Under the pieces are notes generated by a model. The model saw only the letters and a list, made by a program, of their open reading frames with translations, ran no database searches and was not told where the DNA came from. Below are positions 15,252-22,748 of a stretch of 34,533 nt of DNA, one piece after another. The stretch's first letter is position 1. Each line of letters starts with the position of its first letter. Source of the DNA: Myxococcota bacterium (GTDB taxonomy: Bacteria > Myxococcota_A > UBA9160 > JAFDET01); NCBI GenBank assembly GCA_028278065.1, contig JANQFA010000189.1, positions 1 through 34,533 of the forward strand. Direction: 5' to 3'. The position numbers and the translations under genes are program-made.

Positions 15252-16160
15252 ATGGCGTTCCCGGAGCCCGTCAGCGAGCGTGCCCCGTCTCGTCTGGGTC
15301 TGCTCGGGAACCCGGGCGACGTCTACGACGGGCGCGCCCTCGGGCTGGCCATCTGGAACTTCCGGGCGGAGGTGACGGTGGCGCCCGCCGAGCAGCTGGT
15401 GCTGCCGGACGATCCGGGCGCCGCGTCCCTGCTGCGCGCGGCGTTGGGCCGGCTTCCGGAGGCGCCCCACGACCGACTCGCCCTTCGCGTGGTGAGCGAC
15501 GTGCCGCGCCAGGTGGGGCTGGCCGGGTCGAGTGCGATCGTGGTGGCGGCGCTGCGTGCACTCGCGCGCTTCTTCGCCATCCCTCTCCACCCTGCAGATC
15601 TCGCCGAGCGGGCCCTTGCCGCGGAGCGCGAGGATCTGGGCTTCACGGCCGGGCCGATGGACCGGGTCGTGCAGGCCTATGGCGGACTCGTCTGGATGGA
15701 CTTCCGTCCGCCGCGTGGCCCGCGGAGCTACCGGCGCCTGGATCCGACCCTGCTTCCGCCGCTCTTCGTCTCCTGGAACCCGGAGCCCGGAGAGGCCTCC
15801 GTGGTGGCGCACGATGACGTGCGCGCCCGCTTCGAGCGGGGCGACCCCGAGGTGCGGCGCGTGATGGACGCGCTTCCGGTGCTTGCGGAGGAGGGCGTGG
15901 CACGGCTCGAGGCGGGCGACCGCGAGGGCTTCCGGGCCTGCATGGACCGGAACTTCGACCTGCGTGCCTCGATCTGGCCCCTGCGCGACCGCGACGTGGA
16001 GCTGGTGCGGGTGGGACGCGCGCACGGCGCCGCGGTCAAGTACTGCGGTTCGGGCGGTGCCGTCGTGGGCGCGCTGGCAGCCGAGGCCGAGCGGCCCGCC
16101 ATCGAGAAGGCCTACGCCGAGGCGGGTTTCCGCTGCGCCGCGCCGGTACTCGAGCCGTGA
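15252..16160 (+). CDS. GHMP kinase, glucuronokinase-like
   Basis: 302 residues from ATG 15252. GHMP signatures: the ATP loop GLAGSSAIVVAALRAL, AGPMDRVVQAYGGLVWMDF and the C-terminal KYCGSGGAVVGAL. From memory, the blocks LGLLGNPGDVYDGR, AGxxDRVxQxYGGLV and NFDLRASIWPL match plant glucuronokinase more closely than heptose or galactose kinases. The likely reaction is therefore D-glucuronate plus ATP to glucuronate-1-phosphate. The following gene is a sugar-1-phosphate nucleotidyltransferase, consistent with a salvage route to an NDP-sugar. The TGA overlaps a GTG that opens the first of three tandem mini-ORFs. Mevalonate-type activity cannot be excluded. Confidence 0.9.
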   Translation: MAFPEPVSERAPSRLGLLGNPGDVYDGRALGLAIWNFRAEVTVAPAEQLVLPDDPGAASLLRAALGRLPEAPHDRLALRVVSDVPRQVGLAGSSAIVVAALRALARFFAIPLHPADLAERALAAEREDLGFTAGPMDRVVQAYGGLVWMDFRPPRGPRSYRRLDPTLLPPLFVSWNPEPGEASVVAHDDVRARFERGDPEVRRVMDALPVLAEEGVARLEAGDREGFRACMDRNFDLRASIWPLRDRDVELVRVGRAHGAAVKYCGSGGAVVGALAAEAERPAIEKAYAEAGFRCAAPVLEP

Positions 16161-16296
16161 AGGCGGCCCTCCTCGCCACGGAAGACGCGTCGTGAGGGCG
16201 CCCCTCCTCGCCACGGGAGACGCGTCGTGAAGGCGGCCCTCCTGGCCACGGGAGACGCGTCGTGAAGGCACTGCTCCTCGCTGCGGGCTACGCGAC
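16157..16296 (+). repeat. 35-bp tandem repeat forming three GTGA-coupled mini-ORFs before the nucleotidyltransferase
   Basis: GTG codons at 16157, 16192, 16227 and 16262 are exactly 35 bases apart. The first three open 12-codon ORFs (MKAALLATEDAS, MRAPLLATGDAS, MKAALLATGDAS). Each ends in TGA that overlaps the next GTG as GTGA. The first GTG overlaps the GHMP kinase stop, and the last is the start of the nucleotidyltransferase, whose opening MKALLLAAGYAT is the fourth, diverged copy (26 of 35 bases match the consensus). The repeat therefore duplicates the gene's own 5' end while keeping stop-start coupling at every junction. Confidence 0.9.
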
Positions 16297-17005
16297 GCGG
16301 CTCTACCCCCTGACTCGCGATCGGCCCAAGCCCCTCCTCGACGTGGGCGGCAAGCCCATGCTCACGCGCATCCTGGAGCGCGTGCTGGAGCTCCCCGATC
16401 TCAGCCAGGTAGTCGTGGTCGGGAACGCGAAGTTCGCCCACCTGCTCCGGGACTGGGCCCGCCAGGTCGACTGCCCCGTACCGATCCGGGTCCTCGACGA
16501 CGGCTCCACCGACGACTCCAACAAGCTCGGCGCCACCGGCGACATCGCCTTCGCCCTCGCCGAGTGCCCCCTCGACGGGGAGGACCTTCTCGTGGTGGGG
16601 GGCGACAACCTGCTGGGCTTCGACCTGCGGCCGCTCTACGCGGCGTTCCAGCGACAGCGCACGCCGCTCCTCGCCGTGCGCCGCGTAGACGTCGGCCCCG
16701 GACCGTCGCCCTACAACGAGGTGACCCTGGACGCGTCGGACCGGGTCGTCCGCTTCCGGGAGAAGCCGGCCGACCCGCAGTCGGACCTGGTGGCCATCTG
16801 TCTCTACTTCCACCCGCCGGACGTAGCCGAGCGCTTGCGCCGCTACCTGGAACAGGGCGGCGATCCCGACGCACCGGGCCACTTCGTGGCCTGGCTGGTC
16901 GACGACACGCCGGTCCACGCCGCCCGCTTCGAGGGCGACTGGTTCGACGTCGGCGGGCACGAGGCCCTGGCCCAGGCTCGTGAGCGCTTCGCGGGGAAGC
17001 CCTAG
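16262..17005 (+). CDS. Sugar-1-phosphate nucleotidyltransferase
   Basis: 247 residues, GTG start. N-terminal nucleotide-binding signature LLAAGYATRLYPLTRDRPKPLLDVGGKPM is that of the RfbA/GalU-type fold. Metal-binding Asp lies in VVGGDNLLGFD, with FREKP and the C-terminal GDWFDVGGHEAL completing the core. It is about 40 residues shorter than classical glucose-1-phosphate thymidylyltransferases. It probably joins an NTP to the sugar-1-phosphate made by the upstream glucuronokinase-like enzyme. Translation may depend on re-initiation through three mini-ORFs directly upstream. The stop shares CTAG (17002-17005) with convergent htpX. Confidence 0.93.
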   Translation: MKALLLAAGYATRLYPLTRDRPKPLLDVGGKPMLTRILERVLELPDLSQVVVVGNAKFAHLLRDWARQVDCPVPIRVLDDGSTDDSNKLGATGDIAFALAECPLDGEDLLVVGGDNLLGFDLRPLYAAFQRQRTPLLAVRRVDVGPGPSPYNEVTLDASDRVVRFREKPADPQSDLVAICLYFHPPDVAERLRRYLEQGGDPDAPGHFVAWLVDDTPVHAARFEGDWFDVGGHEALAQARERFAGKP

Positions 17006-17886
17006 GCAGCCGGCAGCTTCCGCAGGGCGTCGATCCGCTCCTCGATGGGCGGGTGGGACATGAAGAGCCGCGCGAACCCGGACTTGCCGCCACCCGAGAT
17101 GCCGAAGGCCTGCATCTCCTGGGGCAGCGGCTCCTGGGGACCGCGCGAGAGCGCCTCGAGGGCGCCGATCATCTCGGTCCGGCCCACCAGGCGCGCGCCC
17201 GCCGCGTCGGCCCGGAACTCGCGGCGGCGCGAGAACCACATCACCAGGATCGAGGCCAGGATGCTGAGCACGATCTGGGCCAGGATGCTCCCGATGATGT
17301 AGCCGATGCCGAGACCCTCCTCGTTGCGGAACACGACCCGGTCCACGGTGTGTCCGATGATCCGCGAGAAGAAGATCACGAAGGTGTTCACCACACCGGT
17401 GATGAGGGTGAGGGTGATCATGTCGCCGTTGGCGACGTGGCCGATCTCGTGTCCGAGGACCGCCTCCACCTCGCCGCGCTGCATGCTCTGCAGCAGACCC
17501 GTGGAGACGGCGACCAGCGACTTGTTCTTGCTGGCGCCCGTGGCGAAGGCGTTCGGCGGACCGTCGTAGATCGCCACCTCCGGATGTCCGATGCCCTCCG
17601 CGTCGGCCAGGCGGTGCACGGTCTGCACCAGCCACATCTCGGCGTCGTTGCGGGGGTCGGTGATCACCTGGGCCCCGGTCATGCGCTTGGCCATCCACTT
17701 GGACAGGGCCAGCGAGATGAACGAGCCGCCCATGCCGAAGACGGCGGAGAAGATCAGGAGGCTCTCGTAGTTGAGATCGACTCCGTTCTCGGCGAGGACG
17801 CTCTCCACGCCGAAGATCCAGAGGACGATGGACAGGACCACCAGGATGAGGACGTTGGTGGCCAGGAAGAGCGCGATTCGCTTCAT
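17002..17886 (-). CDS. htpX: Membrane zinc protease HtpX
   Basis: 294 residues from ATG 17886, with GGAG upstream. Two N-terminal membrane segments (ALFLATNVLILVVLSIVLWIFG; LLIFSAVFGMGGSFISLAL) precede the zinc site HEIGH (146-150). Two more hydrophobic segments follow, then EFRADAAGA with the third zinc ligand. NAFATG is the conserved HtpX strand. It degrades misfolded membrane proteins together with FtsH. Its 5' leader carries a 16-bp perfect palindrome, a possible control element. Full length. Confidence 0.96.
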   Translation of the reverse strand: MKRIALFLATNVLILVVLSIVLWIFGVESVLAENGVDLNYESLLIFSAVFGMGGSFISLALSKWMAKRMTGAQVITDPRNDAEMWLVQTVHRLADAEGIGHPEVAIYDGPPNAFATGASKNKSLVAVSTGLLQSMQRGEVEAVLGHEIGHVANGDMITLTLITGVVNTFVIFFSRIIGHTVDRVVFRNEEGLGIGYIIGSILAQIVLSILASILVMWFSRRREFRADAAGARLVGRTEMIGALEALSRGPQEPLPQEMQAFGISGGGKSGFARLFMSHPPIEERIDALRKLPAA

Positions 17887-17898
17887 GGGGTCTCCGTT

Positions 17899-17914
17899 GG
17901 GCGCCGCGGCGCCC
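17899..17914. promoter_or_regulatory. Perfect 16-bp palindrome GGGCGCCGCGGCGCCC in the htpX leader
   Basis: Lies 13-28 bases upstream of the htpX ATG, next to its ribosome-binding site. As RNA it can form a six-pair stem with a CGCG loop that would sit beside the Shine-Dalgarno; as DNA it is a symmetric operator candidate. Confidence 0.4.
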
Positions 17915-17985
17915 GGGTTTCGATAGAAGAGGATGGACCCGGGACGCCGGGAGTCAAGCGGTCGGCTCCCCACGGGAACGGGGGG

Positions 17986-19008
17986 TCAGCTCCCGCCCGG
18001 GCTCGGGAACAGCACCACCTCGCGCCAGGGGCGCAGCCAGGCGACGCTCCGCCCGGGTCGCGCCTCGGCCCACTCCTCCAGGAGCGCGAAGGAGAGCCTG
18101 GGGTCGAAGAGGAGCCGCGGTCCGGGCACGTGGCGCCCGTCTGGCCGCTCGGTCAGCGAGTCGAAGTGGATGGGCACCACGCGTCGGGCGCCCAGCGCGT
18201 CGACGATCTCCTTCAGGTACTGGCGCGAGTAGGCCTCGCCCTGGCGGGCCAGGCCTCCCAATCCCAGGAAGACGGTGTCGGCCGCGTAGCCGTCCAGGGC
18301 GCCCGGCACGAAGCCCGCGCTGCCCTGGACCAGCATCGAGCCCAGCGGGTGCTCGATCAGGATCGACCAGGCGCCGCCCTCGGGATAGGCGTCGATCGGC
18401 ACCGGCGGGACGAGGGGTGCGTCGAGGCTCTCGCCCAGACGGCCCTGGCCGGCCGGGAGCGCGATGTGCTTCGAGACCAGGTGGGTGACGGTGAAGTCCC
18501 CGAACACCTGGGGGACGCCGGGCTCGGCGACGCGGATCTGATCCTCGCGGAGGCCCGCACCGCGCCCGATCCAGGCCGTGGTCTCGGAGCCGAGCAGCAC
18601 CGCACCCGTCCGTCCGGCCACGTCGGGAGCATCCTGCGCGTGGTCGTAATGCGAGTGCACCGGCATCACCACCGCGGCGCGCCGGATCTCCGCCCGGTGC
18701 AGGCCCGTGGCGATCGCGTCGGGATCCGGCGACACGGGCGCGCGGCGCAGGATGTCCCAGAGCCCCACGCGGGTGAACCAGCCGTCGGTGAGGAGGGTGG
18801 TCTCGCCGTCGCTGATCACCAGGGTGGCCACGCCCAGGAAGCGCGCCGTGATGCGCGGCTCCCAACCGCGTGGTGGCGCCTCCGGCAGCTCCCAGCGCGC
18901 GGCCCACGGCTCGAGGTCGGGAAGATCCCTCAGCACCCAGGTCAGGGCTCCGGCGGCCACCACCCCGAGCGCCGCCGCCAGCCCGAGGAGGACACGCAGG
19001 ACCCTCAC
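17986..19008 (-). CDS. MBL-fold metallohydrolase, membrane-anchored
   Basis: 340 residues from GTG 19008 (GTGA overlap with the oxidoreductase stop). The N-terminal hydrophobic segment (VLLGLAAALGVVAAGALTWVL) is an anchor or uncleaved signal. The zinc-binding motif PVHSHYDHAQDAP is at residues about 116-128, with further His positions in VTHLVSKHIAL and VPIHFDSL. The arrangement resembles the UlaG/NAPE-PLD-like branch, which hydrolyses phosphodiesters or lactones. Substrate unknown. Co-translated with a Gfo/Idh/MocA dehydrogenase. Confidence 0.9.
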   Translation of the reverse strand: MRVLRVLLGLAAALGVVAAGALTWVLRDLPDLEPWAARWELPEAPPRGWEPRITARFLGVATLVISDGETTLLTDGWFTRVGLWDILRRAPVSPDPDAIATGLHRAEIRRAAVVMPVHSHYDHAQDAPDVAGRTGAVLLGSETTAWIGRGAGLREDQIRVAEPGVPQVFGDFTVTHLVSKHIALPAGQGRLGESLDAPLVPPVPIDAYPEGGAWSILIEHPLGSMLVQGSAGFVPGALDGYAADTVFLGLGGLARQGEAYSRQYLKEIVDALGARRVVPIHFDSLTERPDGRHVPGPRLLFDPRLSFALLEEWAEARPGRSVAWLRPWREVVLFPSPGGS

Positions 19009-20075
19009 GCGACTCCCAGCTCTGCCAGGGTGACCGGCCGTCCCTCGCGGGCGGAGATCTCGCCCGCCTGGCCGACGGCCACGGCGAGGAGCCCGTCGCG
19101 CACGCCGACCTCGGGTGGGCCTCCCTCGCGGATCGCCTGGTGGAAGGCGACGTGCTGGAAGTAGGTGGCGCCGTGATGGAAGCCCGCCTTGAGGATGCGC
19201 TCCTCCACCGCTACGTGCTCGGTCCTGACCTCGCGCGGGATGCGCCGGCCGATCACGACGGTCGAGTCGGGGACGAAGCACTCCACCTTTCCGGTGTCGC
19301 CCACCGCGCAGATCTCCTGCTCGTTGCGCGAGCCCTCGGCGAACATGCAGAGGTCGAGCATCGCACGCTTGCCGTCCGAGTACTCCACGATGACGTAGGC
19401 GTTGTCGATGATGTCCGGCTTCTCGCCTGCGTAACGCTCGTCCTGGTGGTTCACATCCATCGCACCGGATGCGAAGACCCGCACGGGCTCGGCCCCGGTG
19501 ATGAGGTTCATGAGGTCGAAGAAGTGGCAGCACTTCTCGACCAGGGTGCCCCCGGTGTTGCGGGAGAAGCGGTTCCAGTCGCCTACCTTGGGGAGGAACG
19601 GGTAGCGGTGCTCGCGGATCGCCAGCATGCGCAGATCGCCGACGGCACCTTCGCGCACCTCCCGGATGAGGCGCGCCACCGGCGGCATGTAGCGGTACTC
19701 CATTCCGACCTGCACGACGCCGGGATGGCGCTCGGCGCGCTCCGCCAAGGCCAGGCAGTCCTTCGCGGTGGTGCAGAGCGGCTTCTCCACCAGGACGTGC
19801 TTGTCGGTCTCGAAGACCTCGACCAGCACTTCCGCGTGGGTGTGGTTCGGGGTGGCGATCACCACGGCGTCGACGCGCGGAGACGCGAGGAGCTCGCGGG
19901 GATTCTCGTAGACCTCGACCCCTTCGGGCGCCGTGTTGCGGCCGTTCGCGCGGGACGGCTCGTGGGGATCGGCGATCGCCGTGACCTCCGCCCCCTCGAT
20001 GAGCCTCAGGTTGAGGAGATGCTCGAGGCCCATCATCCCCGTCCCGATCACGCCGTATCGCACCCTGTCGCTCAC
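19005..20075 (-). CDS. Gfo/Idh/MocA family NAD(P)-dependent oxidoreductase
   Basis: 356 residues from GTG 20075 (a GTG at 20063 is an alternative). The Rossmann fold opens YGVIGTGMMGLEHLLNL, followed by VVIATPNHTHAEV and the hallmark EKPL at 97-100. The catalytic region NTGGTLVEKCCHFFDLMN holds the conserved His. These enzymes oxidise or reduce sugars, inositols and related cyclitols. The substrate is not identifiable. Only 26 bases separate it from the divergent sulfatase-like gene, so the two probably share control. It overlaps the MBL gene by GTGA. Confidence 0.93.
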   Translation of the reverse strand: MSDRVRYGVIGTGMMGLEHLLNLRLIEGAEVTAIADPHEPSRANGRNTAPEGVEVYENPRELLASPRVDAVVIATPNHTHAEVLVEVFETDKHVLVEKPLCTTAKDCLALAERAERHPGVVQVGMEYRYMPPVARLIREVREGAVGDLRMLAIREHRYPFLPKVGDWNRFSRNTGGTLVEKCCHFFDLMNLITGAEPVRVFASGAMDVNHQDERYAGEKPDIIDNAYVIVEYSDGKRAMLDLCMFAEGSRNEQEICAVGDTGKVECFVPDSTVVIGRRIPREVRTEHVAVEERILKAGFHHGATYFQHVAFHQAIREGGPPEVGVRDGLLAVAVGQAGEISAREGRPVTLAELGVA

Positions 20076-20087
20076 CAGATCGGTTGA

Positions 20088-20093
20088 TACCGT
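20088..20093 (+). promoter_or_regulatory. Candidate -10 element TACCGT in a 26-base divergent spacer
   Basis: Ends eight bases before the ATG of the sulfatase-like gene, which lacks a Shine-Dalgarno sequence. On the other strand TACGGT (20089-20094) overlaps it and could serve the oxidoreductase gene, so the two promoters may be superimposed. Confidence 0.4.
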
Positions 20094-20101
20094 ACCGTGC
20101 C

Positions 20102-21511
20102 ATGAGCGCTGCCGAAACGCGCCGGGCCGCCGCTCGGCTGGGACTCGCGTGTTCGGCATGGCTGGTCGTCGCGTGCGGGGCCCCGGCCCAGCCCGACCTG
20201 CTGCTGATCAGCGTGGACACCCTGCGCGCCGACCGGGTCGGCCTGCTGGGTTCGAAGCGGCCCACCACGCCGTTCCTCGACGGGTTCTTCGCCGAGGGCC
20301 GCATCTACGAGCGCGCCTACGCCACCTCGGCGAGCACCTCGCCCAGCGTGGTCTCCTTCCTGAGCGGTCTGCTGCCCCAGGAGCACGGGGTGCGGCTCTT
20401 CTTCCAGCTCCTTCCGGAGGAGCTGAAGCTGGTGTCGGACCTGCTGCCTCCGGCCTACGAGCGGGCGGCGTTCGTCTCCAACATGGTGCTCACGGACGAG
20501 GCCACCGGGCTGGCCGCACGCTTCGACCACTACGACGACCTCGTCGACCAGGTGGAGTCGACCGCGGGCGAGCGCAACGTCTACGAGCGCGACGCGTCGC
20601 GCACCACCGACGCGGCGCTCGCCTGGCTCGCCGGCCGGCGCGAGCCCGGGAGGCCGCTCTTCCTCTGGGTGCACTACATCGACCCCCACGGCCCCTATCG
20701 CGTCCCGGACGAGGCTTCGGTGCGCTTCTCCCATCGCGAGCCGGTTCCCATCGATCCGGAGCGGGTCCCCGAGTACCAGCGCGAGGCGGGAGTCCGCGAC
20801 GGCGCCTACTACGTGGACCGCTACGACGAGGAGGTGGCCTGGACGGACGCCCAGATCCGGCGCCTGGTCGAGGGCTATGCGGACCGGGCCGACGTGGACC
20901 GGGCGCTGGTGATCTTCACCGCCGACCACGGCGAGAGCATGATGGAGCACCGGGGCTGGTTCACCCACGGCTATCAGGTCTGGGAGGAGATCATGCGGGT
21001 GCCGCTGCTCCTGCGCGGCCCGGGTGTCGAGCGCGGGCGGAGCGCCGTCCCGGCCCTGGGCACCGACGTCGCGCCGACCCTGCTGCACGCGGCAGGCGTG
21101 CCGATCCCCCGGGACATGGAAGACGTGGACCTGCGCAGCGGGCGCGGCGCCGCAGCGGACCGCATGCTCGCCCTCGAGGCCACCAACGCGCTGGGTCAGT
21201 GGCGCGCCGGCGTTCGCGGTGGGCGCAAGGCCGTGATCCGCATTCGCGCCGACGCGTCGCGCGAGCGCAGCTACGTCCTCGATCTGGAGAGCGACCCCCT
21301 GGAGCTGTCGCCGCGCGCCGCGTCCTCCGACGATCCGCTCGTGGCCGAGCTGGATCGCCTCATCGCGGCTGATCCCGATCCCGCCGGCGTTCCCGCGGAC
21401 GCCCGCGCCGGGATGAAGCTCTCGGCGCCCAAGGTGGCCCGGGACGTGGACGTCGACACCCTGCGCAGGCTCGAGGCCCTGGGCTACGCGACGCCGGAGG
21501 CGGCGGAGTAG
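20102..21511 (+). CDS. Sulfatase-like (alkaline phosphatase superfamily) lipoprotein
   Basis: 469 residues from ATG 20102. Lipoprotein signal with lipobox LVVAC (Cys25). The superfamily core is clear: LLISVDTLRADRVG (metal Asp39), IDPHGPY, DEEVAWTDAQI, TADHGESMMEH (Asp-His metal ligands) and a VPLLLRGPG strand. At the nucleophile site true sulfatases have C/S-x-P-x-R; here it reads T79-S-P-S-V. There is thus no formylglycine cysteine or serine and no arginine, and a threonine sits where phosphotransferase-type members carry theirs. I infer a phosphoester hydrolase or transferase rather than a sulfate ester hydrolase, located at the outer or inner membrane surface. Confidence 0.9.
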   Translation: MSAAETRRAAARLGLACSAWLVVACGAPAQPDLLLISVDTLRADRVGLLGSKRPTTPFLDGFFAEGRIYERAYATSASTSPSVVSFLSGLLPQEHGVRLFFQLLPEELKLVSDLLPPAYERAAFVSNMVLTDEATGLAARFDHYDDLVDQVESTAGERNVYERDASRTTDAALAWLAGRREPGRPLFLWVHYIDPHGPYRVPDEASVRFSHREPVPIDPERVPEYQREAGVRDGAYYVDRYDEEVAWTDAQIRRLVEGYADRADVDRALVIFTADHGESMMEHRGWFTHGYQVWEEIMRVPLLLRGPGVERGRSAVPALGTDVAPTLLHAAGVPIPRDMEDVDLRSGRGAAADRMLALEATNALGQWRAGVRGGRKAVIRIRADASRERSYVLDLESDPLELSPRAASSDDPLVAELDRLIAADPDPAGVPADARAGMKLSAPKVARDVDVDTLRRLEALGYATPEAAE

Positions 21512-21526
21512 AGGCGATCGACGCGC

Positions 21527-21536
21527 GGGGGGGGGG
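21527..21536 (+). repeat. Run of ten G
   Basis: Homopolymer 16 bases after the sulfatase-like stop; a potential slippage site or sequencing-error hotspot, but non-coding. Confidence 0.7.
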
Positions 21537-21544
21537 AGCCGCAA

Positions 21545-21613
21545 GGAAGGCTTCTTCCATCCCTACCGGACCAGGCCGCGCGGACTGTGCTCGGTAGGGA
21601 AGCGGCCGAGCAC
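21545..21613. terminator. Nested and mutually exclusive hairpins between convergent genes
   Basis: In the 175-base spacer 21512-21686: a small hairpin (21545-21549 with 21554-21558), CCCTACCG (21561-21568) pairing with CGGTAGGG (21592-21599), and GTGCTCGG (21587-21594) pairing with CCGAGCAC (21606-21613). The last two share bases 21592-21594 and cannot form together. A bidirectional terminator for the converging genes is the simplest reading; no T-tract is present. Confidence 0.45.
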
Positions 21614-21686
21614 GACCGGGATTCCGTGCCCCGAAGGCCTCGGTGTCGGAATCGCGAGGGCTGGAGGGGAACCCGCGACCCTCCGT

Positions 21687-22748
21687 CTAGGGCCGCACGC
21701 AGTAGAACGCGTTGATCGGGTGCCGCAGCTCGACCTCCTCGAAGCGGGTGAAGCCGGCCTCGCGCACCATCTCCGCCAGGCGTCCGGGATGGAGCCCCAG
21801 GGTGCCCAGGCCGGCGCCTCCCGGCTCGGAGAGCGCGGACGACATGCAGCTCACGACCGACATCCCGTACATCATCGGCGCCATCGGGTTGTTGGCCACG
21901 TTCTCCTCCCAGGTGGGATGGGACTTGATGTCGCACACGAACCAGACCCCGTCCTCGGTGATCGCGCGGCGCACCATGCCGATGACCTTCTCGGGATGCG
22001 CCATGTCGTGGAGGCAGTCGAAGGCCGTCACGAATCCGAAACGTCCGTCGTCCGGAATGGGATCGTGGCGCGCGTCGTGGAAGGCGACGTTGTCCACGCC
22101 CGCTTCGCCGAGGTTCTCCGCGGCGCGCTCGAGGGCGTGCTCCGAGATCTCGTAGCCGTGGAACTCCGAGCGCGGGAACGCGCGGGCCATCTCGATCAAC
22201 GCCACCCCGGTGCCGCAGCCCACGTCGGCCACCGCCGTGCCCCGCTCCAGCGCCTCGACCACGCCGGGCAGGAGAGGCAGGGCTGCAGGCACCAGCAGCG
22301 AGCGGAACCAGGGCGAGAAGCCGCGCTCGAACCCCACGGCGCCCTCCGGGCCGAAGGCGTCGTAGGGCAGGCCGAGGCCGCTGCGGAAGGCCTCGGGGAG
22401 GCGGTCGGCGACGGCCACGGTCTGCGGGAGATGCGCGAAGAAGCCCGCTCCGAAGGCCGGGTGGTTCTCGTCGGCCAGCACGCAGCGCGCCTCTTCCGAC
22501 AGGGCGAAGCGGCCCTCCTCCGCCGGATCGAGGAGCCCCGCCGCGCCCTGCTGGTGCATCCACTCGCGCACCCAGCGTTCGTCGAGACCCAGCTCGTCGG
22601 CCAGCTCGGCCGGCGTGCGCGGCCGGCCGTCGGCGAGGGCGCGGTAGAAGCCCATGCGGTCGCCCAGGTGGATCATCACGGAGGTCATCGCCCCCGACAG
22701 GGCGTCGAATACGGACCTGGCCGTCTTCTTGAGACGCTCCCGGTCCAT
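21687..22748 (-). CDS. SAM-dependent class I methyltransferase with winged-helix N-terminus
   Basis: 353 residues from ATG 22748. N-terminal helix-turn-helix-like dimerisation region (RTPAELADELGLDERWVREWMHQQGAAGLL) precedes the SAM fold. Motif I is AVADVGCGTGVALIEMA, with FHGYEISEHAL (motif II) and FDCLHDMAHPEKV. The layout matches rhodanese-free, O-methyltransferase-like enzymes of the Rv2258c type. Substrate unknown. Its ATG shares one base with the stop of the enoyl-CoA hydratase gene (TGATG), so both come from one transcript. Confidence 0.92.
   Translation of the reverse strand: MDRERLKKTARSVFDALSGAMTSVMIHLGDRMGFYRALADGRPRTPAELADELGLDERWVREWMHQQGAAGLLDPAEEGRFALSEEARCVLADENHPAFGAGFFAHLPQTVAVADRLPEAFRSGLGLPYDAFGPEGAVGFERGFSPWFRSLLVPAALPLLPGVVEALERGTAVADVGCGTGVALIEMARAFPRSEFHGYEISEHALERAAENLGEAGVDNVAFHDARHDPIPDDGRFGFVTAFDCLHDMAHPEKVIGMVRRAITEDGVWFVCDIKSHPTWEENVANNPMAPMMYGMSVVSCMSSALSEPGGAGLGTLGLHPGRLAEMVREAGFTRFEEVELRHPINAFYCVRP

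Noticed and set aside
20102-21511. Genuine formylglycine-dependent sulfatase
   Set aside because: The required Cys/Ser and Arg of the C/S-x-P-x-R motif are absent (Thr79 and Val83).
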